Origin: Dipteris shenzhenensis
Lineage: Eukaryota; Polypodiophyta; Polypodiopsida; Gleicheniales
Strand: one strand, 5' to 3'
DNA: 64,000 nt
Assembly: GCA_047967505.1 (NCBI GenBank)
Contig: CM106541.1
A model generated the notes under the pieces. The model ran no database searches. It had not been told where the DNA came from and was given only the letters and a program-made list of their open reading frames with translations. A program made the position numbers and the translations under genes. Position 1 is the first letter of the stretch. Every line of letters starts with the position of its first letter. This document shows, in pieces, positions 21,021 to 31,951 of the stretch.

Positions 21021-21440
21021 CTATGTGTACAACACCAATGCTACTTGGGATTTACAAAGTGGACAAATAGATCTAGTTGGCAAGTAATCTACTAGATAAT
21101 AAAGATGAATTTTGTGGCCGCAAGGTAGAGAATAATAGCCAGTTGAGTTATCAAACAAACACTGGCATATCGGACACAAACAATTGTCTGGGATATCAGA
21201 GGGAAGGGGTTGCATGGAATATGGTTGAGAAGATGGATGCTGACAAACAGCTAATCATGCCTCCATGCTCGCATCTCCAATCAGTGCTAAACATGCATTG
21301 TGGGCCTCTTGGCCATGTGTTGAGGTCCTCCAAGATCTTCCATTGGGCACATAGAGCCATAAACTCATTCTAAAGCTCTGGCTCAGTTTACAGTCTTTTG
21401 GTTTCTAAACATTGGACTTGCTTGAGCCAAGCTACTTTCT
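21021..21440 (-). pseudogene. RING-finger protein pseudogene
   Basis: On the minus strand the frame contains CLCPICQCLFDNSTGYYSLP, then CGHKIH and SICPLCKSQV: the CX2C, CXHX2H and CX2C elements of a RING domain, which binds two zinc ions and recruits E2 enzymes in ubiquitin ligases. The residue expected to be Cys two positions after the second His is Tyr (HLYYL), which would break a zinc site. Upstream on the same strand (21220-21440) is a helical segment, QQVAQLYEEKVAWLKQV, interrupted by stops, suggesting a coiled coil before the RING. Nothing intact is left for the full protein. Confidence 0.6.
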
Positions 21441-23572
21441 CTTCATAGAGCTGCGCCACTTGTTGCTCCAGTGGTCCACATGCACCCTCCAATGCCCTGG
21501 ACAATTATGACTGGGTGATTTTCACTTCAATACAACCACACACATGCTTGTCCTTATAAGAGGATAACTCCACCTGGATACCCTAAAATGAAGTGCACGT
21601 ATAAGAATTTGGCAAAGTACATCGCCACTTCATTATGGCATGGTGCCTTTCCATTTACCTCAATATATATTTGCATGGCATTTTGTTGAATCCATTCATC
21701 TTAGCAATTTGCTATCTTCCATCTCCCTCTATTGTTCTTCTATGTCTCCTCGCCTAGCTGCTTGAGGCTTCCTCTTCATCGGCCTCTAAGGGCTAGATTG
21801 CCAAAAGCTCTTGTTTGGAGACGGTTTGTTCACTTCTTTCCATTGCATGCCTACAAAACCAACACCCATGGTGTTGATTGCTAGTTCATATGTGATACTT
21901 ATTGAGAAGACATATGAAATGATACATCTAATATTAGAAGCATGCAAAATTTGAATTATTAAACATACAGACCTCTAGGATAAATGTACATGAATGTACG
22001 TGCAATATTGTCTGGCACATGCTCGGGTGCTACATTGGCAAATTTGTGTAGCGGCACGAACTGCCAATGTTGATGCTTGGCATGATGAGCCTCCTTTTCA
22101 ACCTCCTCTTGCATCAATGGATGCTTGCCTGCTCTTCTGGAGCCTTCGTCCTCCCTATGCAGAGGAGGAGTATCCTCTCCTTGTGACATTCTCACAAGAA
22201 AGTTGTAAGTGTAGTACAGATGCAAAGTTTGCATGCATCAGATTCAACATTTGTGAATTCAAGATGTGTGAGGTAGGATACAAGATGCAAATGTCACATG
22301 CAATATGCTCAATGAAAGATGAAGATGTTACATATCCCATGTATGATAGAAATTGTTACATATGCTATGCAAAATAAGTTATAACAAAATTACTTTAATT
22401 TAACGAAATGCACATGTTGCAATCTTGGATAAATTCTTTCACATGTTGCAATCTTTCCATAATATAAATGGCTGTACATCCACAACCTAAATGACATCTT
22501 TTCAAATTATAAATGCTTTAAATCTCAATAGTTTTGTTTTTGAACAAGAAGTTTATTACAATAAGTTTGATAGGACACATGGTGTCCCAAAAATATTACA
22601 AGGCAAAAAATGTGGCTTATGTTGCAAACTAAGGGAAAGGGTCATCTCTTCGGGTATCTTGCATGACCCATAACTTATGCATTGCTCAATGGAATTCAAC
22701 AAACTTTGTCTTCAAGTTGTAGTACACATTCCAAACTTGAACATGAGAGCTAAACATTATGGAATAAGGATTTGGAACGAGACCTTTAAAGCATTACAAG
22801 TGCTATGTTGCATGTGAAGCATGCATCCTAAAGACTATAGGATATAGCATGCAACCAAGTAATCATTCTATTGTACACTACGTGAGCTTCTCCTCAACCC
22901 AAGGACACATGTAAATCAGATCATTATGCATGGGTTAATGGGCCTCCAGTGTTGTGCTAAAGTGATGCATACCCATTTGAGGGCACACTCCATAACCTTT
23001 TTTTGATTTGTTGAAAACCGAAACGGATTGAAAATTTGGAATCCAAACTATTGGGACTAGTGCATGGTGGTCTTAAAACATTCATAGTTGTTGGTATGGG
23101 TATCTAGATTCATGGTAAAATGGAAGAAGTTGGAAAAGTGCAATTTGTGCATGTGCAAAGATATTTTAATAAATCCAACAATATTTACAATTTTGAATTG
23201 TTTCTTTTGGATGCACTTGCTTGCTATATGGTTCATAAGCATGCCAAAGGTCATTGCATTTAATAATACGTAGCATCAAACCCGATAGCACACCCTTTGG
23301 CCTATTTGTGTTTCGAAGCATTTTAGGCCACATTGCACTTGTTTGGGATATCCAAGTTTGCTGACATGTATCATCAGAGGGGGGAAAAACCGGCGGCTAA
23401 AATTTTGCTACTCCCACGAATTTCAAATTTTCACACCTCCCACCCATCAAATCTTGGAAGATTAAGTACCTGCAACCTGCCTCCACCCTGCAAATGCCTT
23501 GCAACCTATACGCACCTCAACGTGACCTTGCGCAGACTTTGGTTTGCCATTGTATTCTTTCCGGTAAGTTGT
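21441..23572. other. Mostly unassigned DNA
   Basis: A 91-codon minus-strand frame at 21962-22234 (with KHPLMQEEVEKEAHHAKHQH) reads like protein and might be an upstream exon of the RING-type gene, but nothing proves it. The remainder shows no motif. Confidence 0.3.
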
Positions 23573-23644
23573 CTTCTTTAATCCCCCTTGATCTTTTATT
23601 AATTCCACGTTGCACTAGGAGAGCACGATCCCCACACTTTCACA
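23573..23644 (+). repeat. Residual 3' end of the 5' LTR of element 3
   Basis: AATCCCCCTTGATCTTTT through CACACTTTCACA matches the end of the LTR at 25689-26026 and directly precedes the primer-binding site. Confidence 0.8.
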
Positions 23645-23656
23645 TGGTATCAGAGC
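23645..23656 (+). promoter_or_regulatory. Primer-binding site for initiator tRNA-Met
   Basis: TGGTATCAGAGC, identical to that of element 1, directly follows the LTR end CACA. Confidence 0.92.
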
Positions 23657-25526
23657 TCCCTTACCTTCCATTGAGGCATTGCGATCCGTATGCAAGAGTA
23701 TGAGAGAGTGTGATAGTTAGAGATCGAGTTTTCTCTTCCATGAGAAAAAGATTCCGTTCATTGATAGAAACATTTTGTTATTTGTTTCCGTTCTATCATT
23801 GAGAGATTGTGAGAGTTCTTTGAGAGAGAGATTTAGGGTACATTCTTCACTTCATCCTTAAGAGATTTCTGTTCATTCTTTCGTGAGAATGAGTGTCATT
23901 GAGAGATCCCTTTGAAGATTTCAGAGTGAAAAATGAGAGATTTCAATTCTTTCCTGCTAGAGAAAGGTTCATACAACCATTTTTTAGCTTACACATAACA
24001 TATTTTGAGTTTTCTCCTCCTGCTTACTACTCCTCCTAAATTCCTTCTCTTGTAAGGTTTTCTTGTGTGAAAATAGAGAGGGAAGTTATAAGGAAAGCAG
24101 TTCCTTCTCTAGCCACAGTAGCTTCAAAACTCTACAGCCCTACAATAATCTATCTAAGGTGCCTCCATGAGTAGCTCCAAAGCCGCCTACCTACACAGCT
24201 CTACAGCTCCTACAAGCTGTCTCTCATAAGCAGCTGTTTGTGCTGGCATGAGAGATGCCTACCTACACAAATAGCTGTTGTGCCTATCTACAACAACTCT
24301 CTCACATGCAACCTCTCCTACATGCAGCCCCATAGCCTCAAGGCTAATAAACAAGCTGATCTAAATATGAAACGCCATAGCCACCAGCTCTTTCGGACGT
24401 CTCCACCTCACTAGCCATCAACTAAGCAACAGCCGCAATCTGCATACACCCGATGCCCATCCAATTGGCTCCTTCAAACCTTCAGCATCTATTGAACATA
24501 ACACGACCACCCAGCACTCAAACAACTCCTTTCAATGAGCACCGAACTCTATAGATAGTGTCACATGTAGCATAGATAGCATCACGAGCCATCTCCACGG
24601 TTGGGCTCACCATAGCTCTAATAGCGAGCTAAGCTCCTTCAATAGCCATGCATCCGCTCCTTCAACAGCCATCGTGCTCCATGGCAGTCTCGATGGTCGA
24701 GTGCTCAGCCAACTCTAGCGACTCCCTGAGTGCACTTGTTGCTACAAGTATTGCTTGCTTGGAGACGAATAGCTTATGGTTATCTACACCAAATGTGACC
24801 AACAAGGCTAGGCTCCCATCAATCCGACAATGTAGTTCAATAAGCAAGCTCCATCCACAAAGTCTCCTAAGGTATCCTACAATCGACACATGGTAGATAA
24901 GCCACTCAACCTAAGTCTAGATATCTTAGGTTAGCCTATGGTTAGCATTTTGACATGTGGACCAAGATATGATGTGACCATGGTTAAGTTTTCTTAAACT
25001 TTTGGTTAGCTCAACTAAAGTTAAAAGATTGCCACATGGCATAGGGCCACCTTAGCATAGTAACCCCTCGCCAAGCACAGTTTGTAAGCAGCATGTGAAT
25101 CCCTGTGCGACATCATCAAGGGCCATTTCTCGATCAAAACTTTGACAAGCCGTAACTTGCAATTCAAGGGGAGTTTGCACATGCTCCAAAAAGGAAAAGT
25201 GATTGTCTTTTCAAGATCTACGCGCTTGTTATATCAAAATCATTGTTAGCAATTAGATACTACCAATATTGAAAGAAATCAATTGGTAAGACCTTTGCAA
25301 CAAATGACAAATCAACGCATGAATGCATAATGCATGCCAAAAGCACAAGTGGATGAGATGACCATAGCAGAGAACATGGCATCCACACATAAATCATTAA
25401 GGCACATGGAAGAACAAAGCATCATGCATCAAGCTACAACATGCAAAGAAGTAAACACCATCAACATCAAGCATTAAGAAGAAAAAAACCTTACCACCTT
25501 TAGCCTATGTGTTCGTAAATCAGACC

Positions 25527-25688
25527 TGACCACCTGAGAGTAGCCATGTAAGCACCCAGGGGAGGATTTGATCTTATAATACCCACACTTGACCACCTTA
25601 TGTAGCAATGTATGTACTAAGGGGAGGTGATGGAATGTAAGCTCACATCTGACCAACTTGTAGTAGCTAAAGGATCATGGTGGGGAGG
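25527..25688 (+). repeat. Reiterated polypurine-tract modules, element 3
   Basis: TGACCACC at 25527 and 25590 and TGACCAAC at 25650 are followed by purine runs CAGGGGAGGAT, TAAGGGGAGGTGATGGA and TGGGGAGGTGTTGAG. The last abuts the 3' LTR. The spacing of about 60 bases is as in element 1. Confidence 0.75.
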
Positions 25689-26026
25689 TGTTGAGATATG
25701 GTGCCATGAGCACATAGATTAAAGGCCAAGGTATGGTATAGGGAAGAATTAAAGTAGCCACCCTAGGATGTGGACTACATGATGTGGAGATGTGGATCAA
25801 GGATATCCACAAGGAGAGATGAGGATCAAAGGATCCCACATGTGTTGACCATTCTAAGGGCACTCTCTATATAAGAGGTCTATCATGTATTGTTGAGTAC
25901 ACACACTAGAATAGATTGAGTATTGCCTACCATATGGCTCTCATGGAGTTTCTTCTATGGTTTGATCCCCCTTAATCTTTTGTTAACTCCACGTTGCACT
26001 AGGAAAGCATGATCCACACTTTCACA
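25689..26026 (+). repeat. 3' LTR of element 3 (338 bp)
   Basis: It runs from TGTTGAGATATGG to CTTTCACA with TATATAA at 25868. U3 and the TATA region match elements 1 and 2; the R-U5 part (around 25910-25990) differs from theirs. Confidence 0.9.
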
Positions 26027-26204
26027 TCATCTTCACCATTCGACTGAGGACACTAAACATGATATTCAGCTTTCCACCCAGTGATAATTGTCGATAGAAC
26101 ACCAAAATGTGTTGAGCCACTCTATTGGTGTAGTGGCTGATCGAAGCCATCCCCCCACCAAAAGGCCCTCTAGTTCCACCCTTGTGTTTGGTATATTCAT
26201 CAAC

Positions 26205-27220
26205 CCATAAGAGGGAAAAATCTTTTGGCGAGCTTTTTAATGTGAGCTTTTTTACCATTTCCTTTGTTTTTGTGAGCTTTTTTTAGAAATCCATACATGT
26301 TTTTGTTATAAGAAAGCTGGGGAGGTTAGAAAGAGGGGGAGAGGATATACAATATGTTCATTTTCATAGCATGTGGAAGGGGTGGAAGAGTGTATACTAT
26401 GCACAAGGGGGGGGCAGATATGAGTGGCAGTAGGAGGCAAAAAATTATGGAAGATATGTCCATATTCAAAGTAGAAGGGAGGAGCTATGGGAGATATGTT
26501 CATTTTAAAAGTGTATAATTTGAAACTTTTGACCTCATATTTGGATTCCTCGTTGAATTTTGGTCATTTTGAGTACCAACATGACCATATTCCGATAAAA
26601 ATTGGAAAAATGGTGTTTTTGTCATTTTGGCCTGTTTTGGGCCTATTTTGAGTCTGCGCTAGCGCAGACTCAAAATAGGCCCAAAACAGGCCAAAATGAA
26701 TTCATAACAAAAACACCATTTTTCCAAATTTTATCAGAATATGGTCATGTTGGTACTCAAAATGACCGGAATTCGACGAGGAATCCAAATATGAGGTCAA
26801 ATCTATCAAATTATACACTTTGAAAATGAACAAATTTCGCATATGCTCTCCCTTCCCCTTTACATTTAGTAGATGAACATAAGTTTCACACTCCTCATCC
26901 TCTCTCTCCTCCTTGCACTCCTCTTTGCATACCTTATAAGTTCCCCCTCTAACTATAATAACAAATATATGTTCCAACTCCCCTCCCCTCCCTTCTCCAT
27001 GCCACTTTACCCATGCGACCATCCCTCCCCTTTTCCTTTATCTCCCCTCCCCCCCCTCTCTCCTCTTAACTGTAACCATAACACAAACTTTCCACCCACC
27101 CCACTCTATGAAACCCCCCCTCCCCCTCTCTCTCTCTCAGGTGAATGAAAAGCTCACAATATTCATGAAAATTGAAAAAAAGCTCATGACAAAAAGCTCA
27201 CCAAAAAATCACACCCCCCA
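26205..27220. repeat. Foldback element, about 1 kb, with a near-perfect 335-bp core hairpin
   Basis: The centre is GTCTGCGC|TAGCGCAGAC at 26660/26661 (the axis falls within GCGCTAGCGC). Arms 26498-26660 and 26661-26832 are almost exact reverse complements. Outward the symmetry continues with more divergence: TTTTGGCGAGCTTTTTAATG (26224 on) mirrors CTCATGACAAAAAGCTCACC (27183 on), so total arms are about 450-550 bp. There is no coding frame. A transcript would form a very long double-stranded RNA. A foldback or MITE-type transposon is likely. Confidence 0.8.
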
Positions 27221-27329
27221 TAAGATATCCTGCAACCAACATATCATATCAAAACCCAAAGATTATATAAATTCATGTTTCAGCAATTAATAAGAATAAG
27301 GGTTTTTCATAGATTAAAAATAATATGTT

Positions 27330-28165
27330 AAAAAAATCATATTTGGGTGCAGAAACTAGGCTCTAGTCGCACGATGTCAGATTTAGGGCTTGCATGGGGT
27401 TTTTTGTCATGCAAATCATGCACATGGTTGCTAATGTCTCAATGGCCTCCCAAATATGATTTTTAAAAAATATTATTTTTCATCTCTAAACTCTAAAACT
27501 AAATTTATTCCATTTGGCCTAAATAAAAACCATAAACCTATTATTTTCCCTATGTTACAAAACCATAACCCTAATTCTTTGCACAAATGGAGTGGCAAGG
27601 GCAAGTGGCAGTGGTGGCAAGTGGCAATGGCAGATGTCCTGGGTTTAAAATCATAAAATTTGGTTGGGTTTTGTAACCTAAATCCTAAATCCTATTTTTT
27701 ATTCCCTAAATCATATTTGGGAGGCCACTAAGACATCAGCAACCATATGCATGATTTGTATGCAAAAAAACCCCTTGTAATTCCTGAATCTGCTCTAGTT
27801 GCATGATGTCAGATTTAGGGTTTGCAGGGACGAGAGCTAGTTTCTGCAAAAATTGGGCTTTGGTTGCACGATGTCGGATTTAGGGTTTGTAGGGACCAAA
27901 CTAGGCTCTTGTCGCACAATGTCGGATTTAGGGTTTTCAAGGGGGGTTTTTGCTTGAAAATGATGCACATGGTTGTTGCTAATATTTTAAAAAATCAAAT
28001 TTGGAGGGCCATTGAGACCCTATTTTTCTAAATTACAAAACCATAACCCTAATTGTTTCCAAAAATGGAGTGGCAGGGGCAAGTGAGGATGTCCTGGGTT
28101 TAAAATCATAATATTTGGTTGGATTTTGTACTCTGAACTCTAAACCCTATTTTTTATTCCTTGCC
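27330..28165. repeat. Composite inverted and tandem repeat
   Basis: GATGTCRGATTTAGGGNTTNC recurs near 27372, 27806, 27869 and 27916. The segment 27393-27461 (GTCATGCAAATCATGCACAT onward) reappears inverted at 27707-27773. The block ACAAAACCATAACCCTAATT and following GGAGTGGCA sequence occurs at 27560 and 28035. No gene is seen. Confidence 0.75.
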
Positions 28166-28329
28166 AATTGAAGACAAAGCAATGATTTTTGTTGCTAAAA
28201 TGGAACCTAGAATTATATTGATGATTTTGAATCATATGATGAAGCTATCAAAGCTACATACCTTTTTGGCCTCATCACGGACTGCGTCAGCTACAGTGTC
28301 CAGTTGGACTCCCTTTTGTGATTGGTCTT

Positions 28330-29360
28330 GAATTTCATGCTGGCTTGAGGTGCTTACTTCTTCATCTCTCTCTCTATACAATTCCCTCTGCCAAATTCAT
28401 GAACTGCTCATCGGACATGTCGTACTCTAGTGCGGCATCCTCGATTACCTTCTATGTTAGTTGGATTGCCTCTAGATCGGTGAGGCTCAAGTAATCAAAG
28501 CGTGCAATCTCATCAATTGCTGATTGACTGGAGCATCAAAGGTAATGACATCATCAAAGATGTCATTCAAGAGCTGACATAGCACCTCATCCTCTCAGAG
28601 ACCAGTTTCTTCCATCACTTCCAATAGGTGAAGGTATTCCTCATCCTCAATCCTGATTGGATCAACCAAAGCGAGGTGTGGCTTGGTTGCCACCTCATCT
28701 GGATTATAGGTGGAGGATGGATATGCACGAGTCAAATATGATGATTAGATGTCCTCACTTTCAACTTGCTCCTCAGCTAGGCTAATAATATGCTCCTTAG
28801 GCTCTAGGTCTAGGATTAGTCATCTCCTCCACCACTTGTTGATGGACTTGCTCCACCACCTATGGATGCAAGACCCTCGGGCTACTCACCAACATCCTCA
28901 TCAAACTTCTAGTCGGAAGGAGAATGGTAAGGGTTGTATCTCTCTCGATCAAATGATTTGGGGGAGATGAATCATCCCCGATGGGAATAGCATACTCATG
29001 GAGAGAGATAGGGACATTATCCATGGCCCTACTTAGTGTCTTCTTGAAGTTAGCACTCTGGCCAAAAGAGCTCAAAGTATCCAATGAAACCCATTGGTGA
29101 GGGGAGTTAGCAATCGCAACACATTGCCCATCGATAAGTCTATCAAAATACTGAAGAGAGGGATTATCAATAGGAAGGAGAGATCTCAAGTGAGACTCAA
29201 GATGGAATGCCTTGCAGAAGATAGGATAAACTTGATCTGCAGAGGCATGGGAATCAGTGGATGAAATCCATTGGTCAAAAGCCTGTCTGGGGGAAGCCAT
29301 GAAAGTAGGAGGATGCTCGAGAAGACGAAAGAGGAGGCTATGGAGTGCAAGGTTACTCAA
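28330..29360 (-). pseudogene. Unidentified coding remnant, minus strand
   Basis: A 166-codon frame at 28860-29360 has an internal Met start (MASPRQAFDQWISSTD) and normal protein composition. Reading continues beyond its stop in shifted frames with segments such as VATKPHLALVDPIRIEDEEY, LLEVMEETGL, CQLLNDIFDDVITFDAP and VIEDAALEYDMSDEQF, ending near 28330. This looks like one protein of roughly 330 residues, acidic toward its C-terminus, broken by several stops and frameshifts. I recognise no domain. It could be a host gene or a protein of a mobile element. No LTR or inverted end was found bordering it. Confidence 0.4.
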
Positions 29361-29478
29361 GAGTGGGAAACTGAAAATGTGAAAATGACTTTAGAAGTGT
29401 ACTTTATAAAATGGGCATTGCCCTTAAAAATGCTCTTAATTACAATATTTTTATATTTATTGTTTTTACTTTGGAAAG

Positions 29479-29480
<2 letters not shown>

Positions 29481-29530
<50 letters not shown>

Positions 29531-29548
29531 CCCCCTCTCTCTCTCTCA
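29481..29548. repeat. (TC)n microsatellite
   Basis: An almost uninterrupted TC run of about 47 bases, a C8 tract, then a further CT run to about 29548. Confidence 0.95.
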
Positions 29549-29679
29549 TTGGCTTATCTATTTCTATTGTCTCTGTGCCAACATGGACTTAGGTAGTATA
29601 AAATGTGTGTGCAGAGTAGTGGCAAAGCTTCGCTTGCACTTGCATAAGGCTAGGAATTATCTCTCTTAGGAGTCCTCAA

Positions 29680-29985
29680 CATGCAAGTTCTACTTGCAAC
29701 TCCTACATGCATGTTCTACATGTAATTTCTCCATGTGAGTTCTACATGCAACTCCTACATGCAAGTCTTACATGCAATTCTTACATGCATGTTTTACTTG
29801 CAACTTCTACTTGTTGCAACTCCTACAAGCAAGTCCTACATGCATGTTCTACATGCGAGTTCTACATGCAACATGCAACATGTGAGTTCAACATGAAACT
29901 CCTACATGCAACGTCTATATGCAAGTTCTACATGTAGAGAGAGAATTCCTTACAATTCCTACATGTAGAGAGACAAGCTCTCCAA
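29680..29985. repeat. Minisatellite of TTCTACATGCAA type
   Basis: CTCCTACATGCAA, GTTCTACATGCGA, GTCTTACATGCAA and relatives repeat every 12-15 bases about twenty times, ending in two copies of TACATGTAGAGAGA. Open frames here are repeat artefacts. Confidence 0.85.
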
Positions 29986-30169
29986 TTTGTATAAATACCC
30001 CATAATGGAATGAAGCCCACACTCTTTGGGGCATTGTGTTGAGTTCTACTTTGGTATTCCAAGCAATTGTCTCAAGTGTCCATGCTTCCTTACTCTCCAC
30101 TTCCAAAAGCATGTCTTAACCTTGCAATTCCTCCTCCCCTCTCCTCCAACCTTGCAACCCATCCTCTTC

Positions 30170-30285
30170 GTCTCCTCCTCCCGCCTCCTCCTCCTCCTCC
30201 TCCCTCCTTTTCCTCCTCCCTCCTCCTCCTTCCTCCTCCTCCTCCCTCCTCTTCCTCGCTCTTCTCTCCCTCCTTTCCCCCCATC
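30170..30285. repeat. (TCC)n-rich low-complexity tract
   Basis: CTCCTCCTCCTCC runs interrupted by CCTTTT and TTCC. It gives Ser/Pro/Leu-rich plus-strand and Gly/Glu/Arg-rich minus-strand frames without meaning. Confidence 0.9.
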
Positions 30286-30289
30286 CTCT

Positions 30290-31445
30290 TACATATTCTT
30301 CCTCTCACACTCCTATGCTACCCCTAAACCCTTAGTTCCTCAACCCTTAACCTCCATGACGAGTTCTCCACCATGTACTCTACCCTAAATCTTGGATCCT
30401 CCTTCTAACCCTTGAACCTCTTCTAAACTTTAGAGCCTCCTTCTAAACCTTGGAACCTCCTTCTAGCCCTTAAACTCCTCCTATACCATGCAACCCCCAA
30501 TGAAGGCGCAAGCCTTCATTACCTTAACCACGATGATGCATGCTCCTTTCAGACATGCATGCACTATGTTTGCTTTCCACACTTAAGCCTACATCTCTCA
30601 CCAGAATATGACTCAAGGTCCTAAGCTACACTTATACTACTAACGACAACCTTGATATATCTGTAGGTGACAAAAAGCCTCAGAACCCTGCATACTGAGA
30701 ATACCCTGCTCTTCTTGCGAAAGTTGTGGGAAAGAGCAAACATCTAGCGCTACTGCTGAGGAGACTAGTGTCTCAAGTAACGAGTAAACATACACAAGTA
30801 TGTGTAAAAAACAAACTACTACAAACTTTCACGAACATAACACTCAAGGGTAAGGAGAGTAAAAATTTTTCCAACTCTAGCCAAACATATCAACCCCAAG
30901 AATCAACCTTGGGTTACTACCTTAAGAAATTTACTTTATTTCTTAAAAAGAAGCCACTTGATAATCAAATCATGCTAGGTAGTGGACACGAATGCGTAGA
31001 GGTTGCAATTCTTATCATTTCACCTTTTTACAGAAGAGCGATCTGAGATAACCATGAAAAGTTATGGCCTGGGAAGAGTTTAGGGTTTAACCCTAAAACC
31101 TATGCCCATTTCCTATAAAAACCCACTCCACCCCCTAATTCTTATTCTTTCACATCTAGCCTCCATCCTCTTTCCCATTCCGAGCCCTACGTAAGACACT
31201 CCTCCCTCTCCATTGACCAGCACCCTGGCCCCATCCTCATGATGAGTTATTTCGAGCCCTTTCCTGCATAGCGATATCCTAGCCCATTTGCCCTCAACAA
31301 TCCCGTTACATAGAAAGATTTAGAGAGCGTTTAGGTGACCATCTCTTCCTCCCTTTGGGTGACCATTTGCCCTCAACAATCCCGTTACTAGATGGGGGCC
31401 ATGTGTGGCCTAATGGCTGGACAGCTTCAGATAGAGTTGGCACAC
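30290..31445. other. Unassigned DNA before the Copia relic
   Basis: There is a short direct repeat, CATTTGCCCTCAACAATCCC, at 31288 and 31363. The region 31060-31250 (TCCTATAAAAACCCACTCC) could be leftover LTR of the Copia element, but no matching partner was found. Confidence 0.35.
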
Positions 31446-31951
31446 ATACCACACATCATTGCTTTCTTCTGCACTTGTCATAGAATTGGTCATGTTTTGC
31501 ACCGTAAACAGATGCTCATTTCTTTCATCACCCTGTCTACTAGAGGATGCATAATTGCCTTGCTGCAATTTTCCAGTCATGATGTCATTCTATTTTTTAT
31601 AGTAGTCTTTAACCATATGACCTATTTTACCATAGTAGTAGCATTCAACATTGCTGTTTGCATTTTGGCCTCTCTGCCATCCACCATGACCTCTTCGGCT
31701 CCCCCTGCCTCTAAAGTTACCACGTCCTCCTCCATAGAACTAGTTTTCTTGAATTTGCTGCATATTCTAATTTTTGCCACGGCTCCAAATCGACCTGCTC
31801 TACCTGTGCCTCTACCTCTTCCACCATTTGAGTAGAAGATAGCTTCTTTTAAAGTTCCTCCTAAATAAGATGCACCACCATTTCTCTGCTCTTCAGAAAT
31901 TAGAAGAGCAATCAACTCCCCAAAATCAGGAAAATTCTCACGAACAGGCAA
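31446..31951 (-). pseudogene. Copia gag fragment, inverted relative to the adjacent pol
   Basis: On the minus strand the frame has ELIALLISEEQR and FYSNGGRGRGTGRAGRFG, then a Gly/Arg-rich linker and a degenerate nucleocapsid knuckle (CYYYGKIGHMVKDYYKK, with Tyr at two Cys positions). It continues to EESNDVWYV, the segment just before the Copia protease active site, and breaks off there near 31446. This is the C-terminal half of a Ty1/Copia Gag, with frame changes. The integrase on the opposite strand starts within about 10 bases of its other end, so the two halves of one element are head to head. It is non-functional. Confidence 0.8.

Larger units (their letters stand above)
23573..26026 (+). 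mobile_element. Non-autonomous LTR retrotransposon, element 3 (5' LTR mostly lost)
   Basis: The 3' LTR is complete (25689-26026, TGTTGAGATATGG to CTTTCACA), but only about 72 bases of the 5' LTR remain before the primer-binding site at 23645-23656. The interior has the family layout: a C-rich, G-poor 5' half (24100-24900) and a conserved 3' third (25080-25688) that aligns with elements 1 and 2, including three reiterated purine modules. There is no retroelement protein. This is the most diverged of the three copies, therefore the oldest, and its left end is replaced by unrelated sequence. A full copy would be about 2.7 kb. Confidence 0.85.

Noticed and set aside
29411-29669. Overlapping frames at the second CT microsatellite
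   Set aside because: Same reason: Ser-Leu alternation from TC repeats.
30026-30388. Pro/Ser/Leu-rich plus frames and Gly/Glu/Arg-rich minus frame
   Set aside because: Products of the TCC tract, open only because the triplet repeat has no stops.
31392-31835. 147-codon plus-strand frame, hydrophobic
   Set aside because: It is antisense to the Copia gag remnant; the minus strand carries the conserved knuckle.
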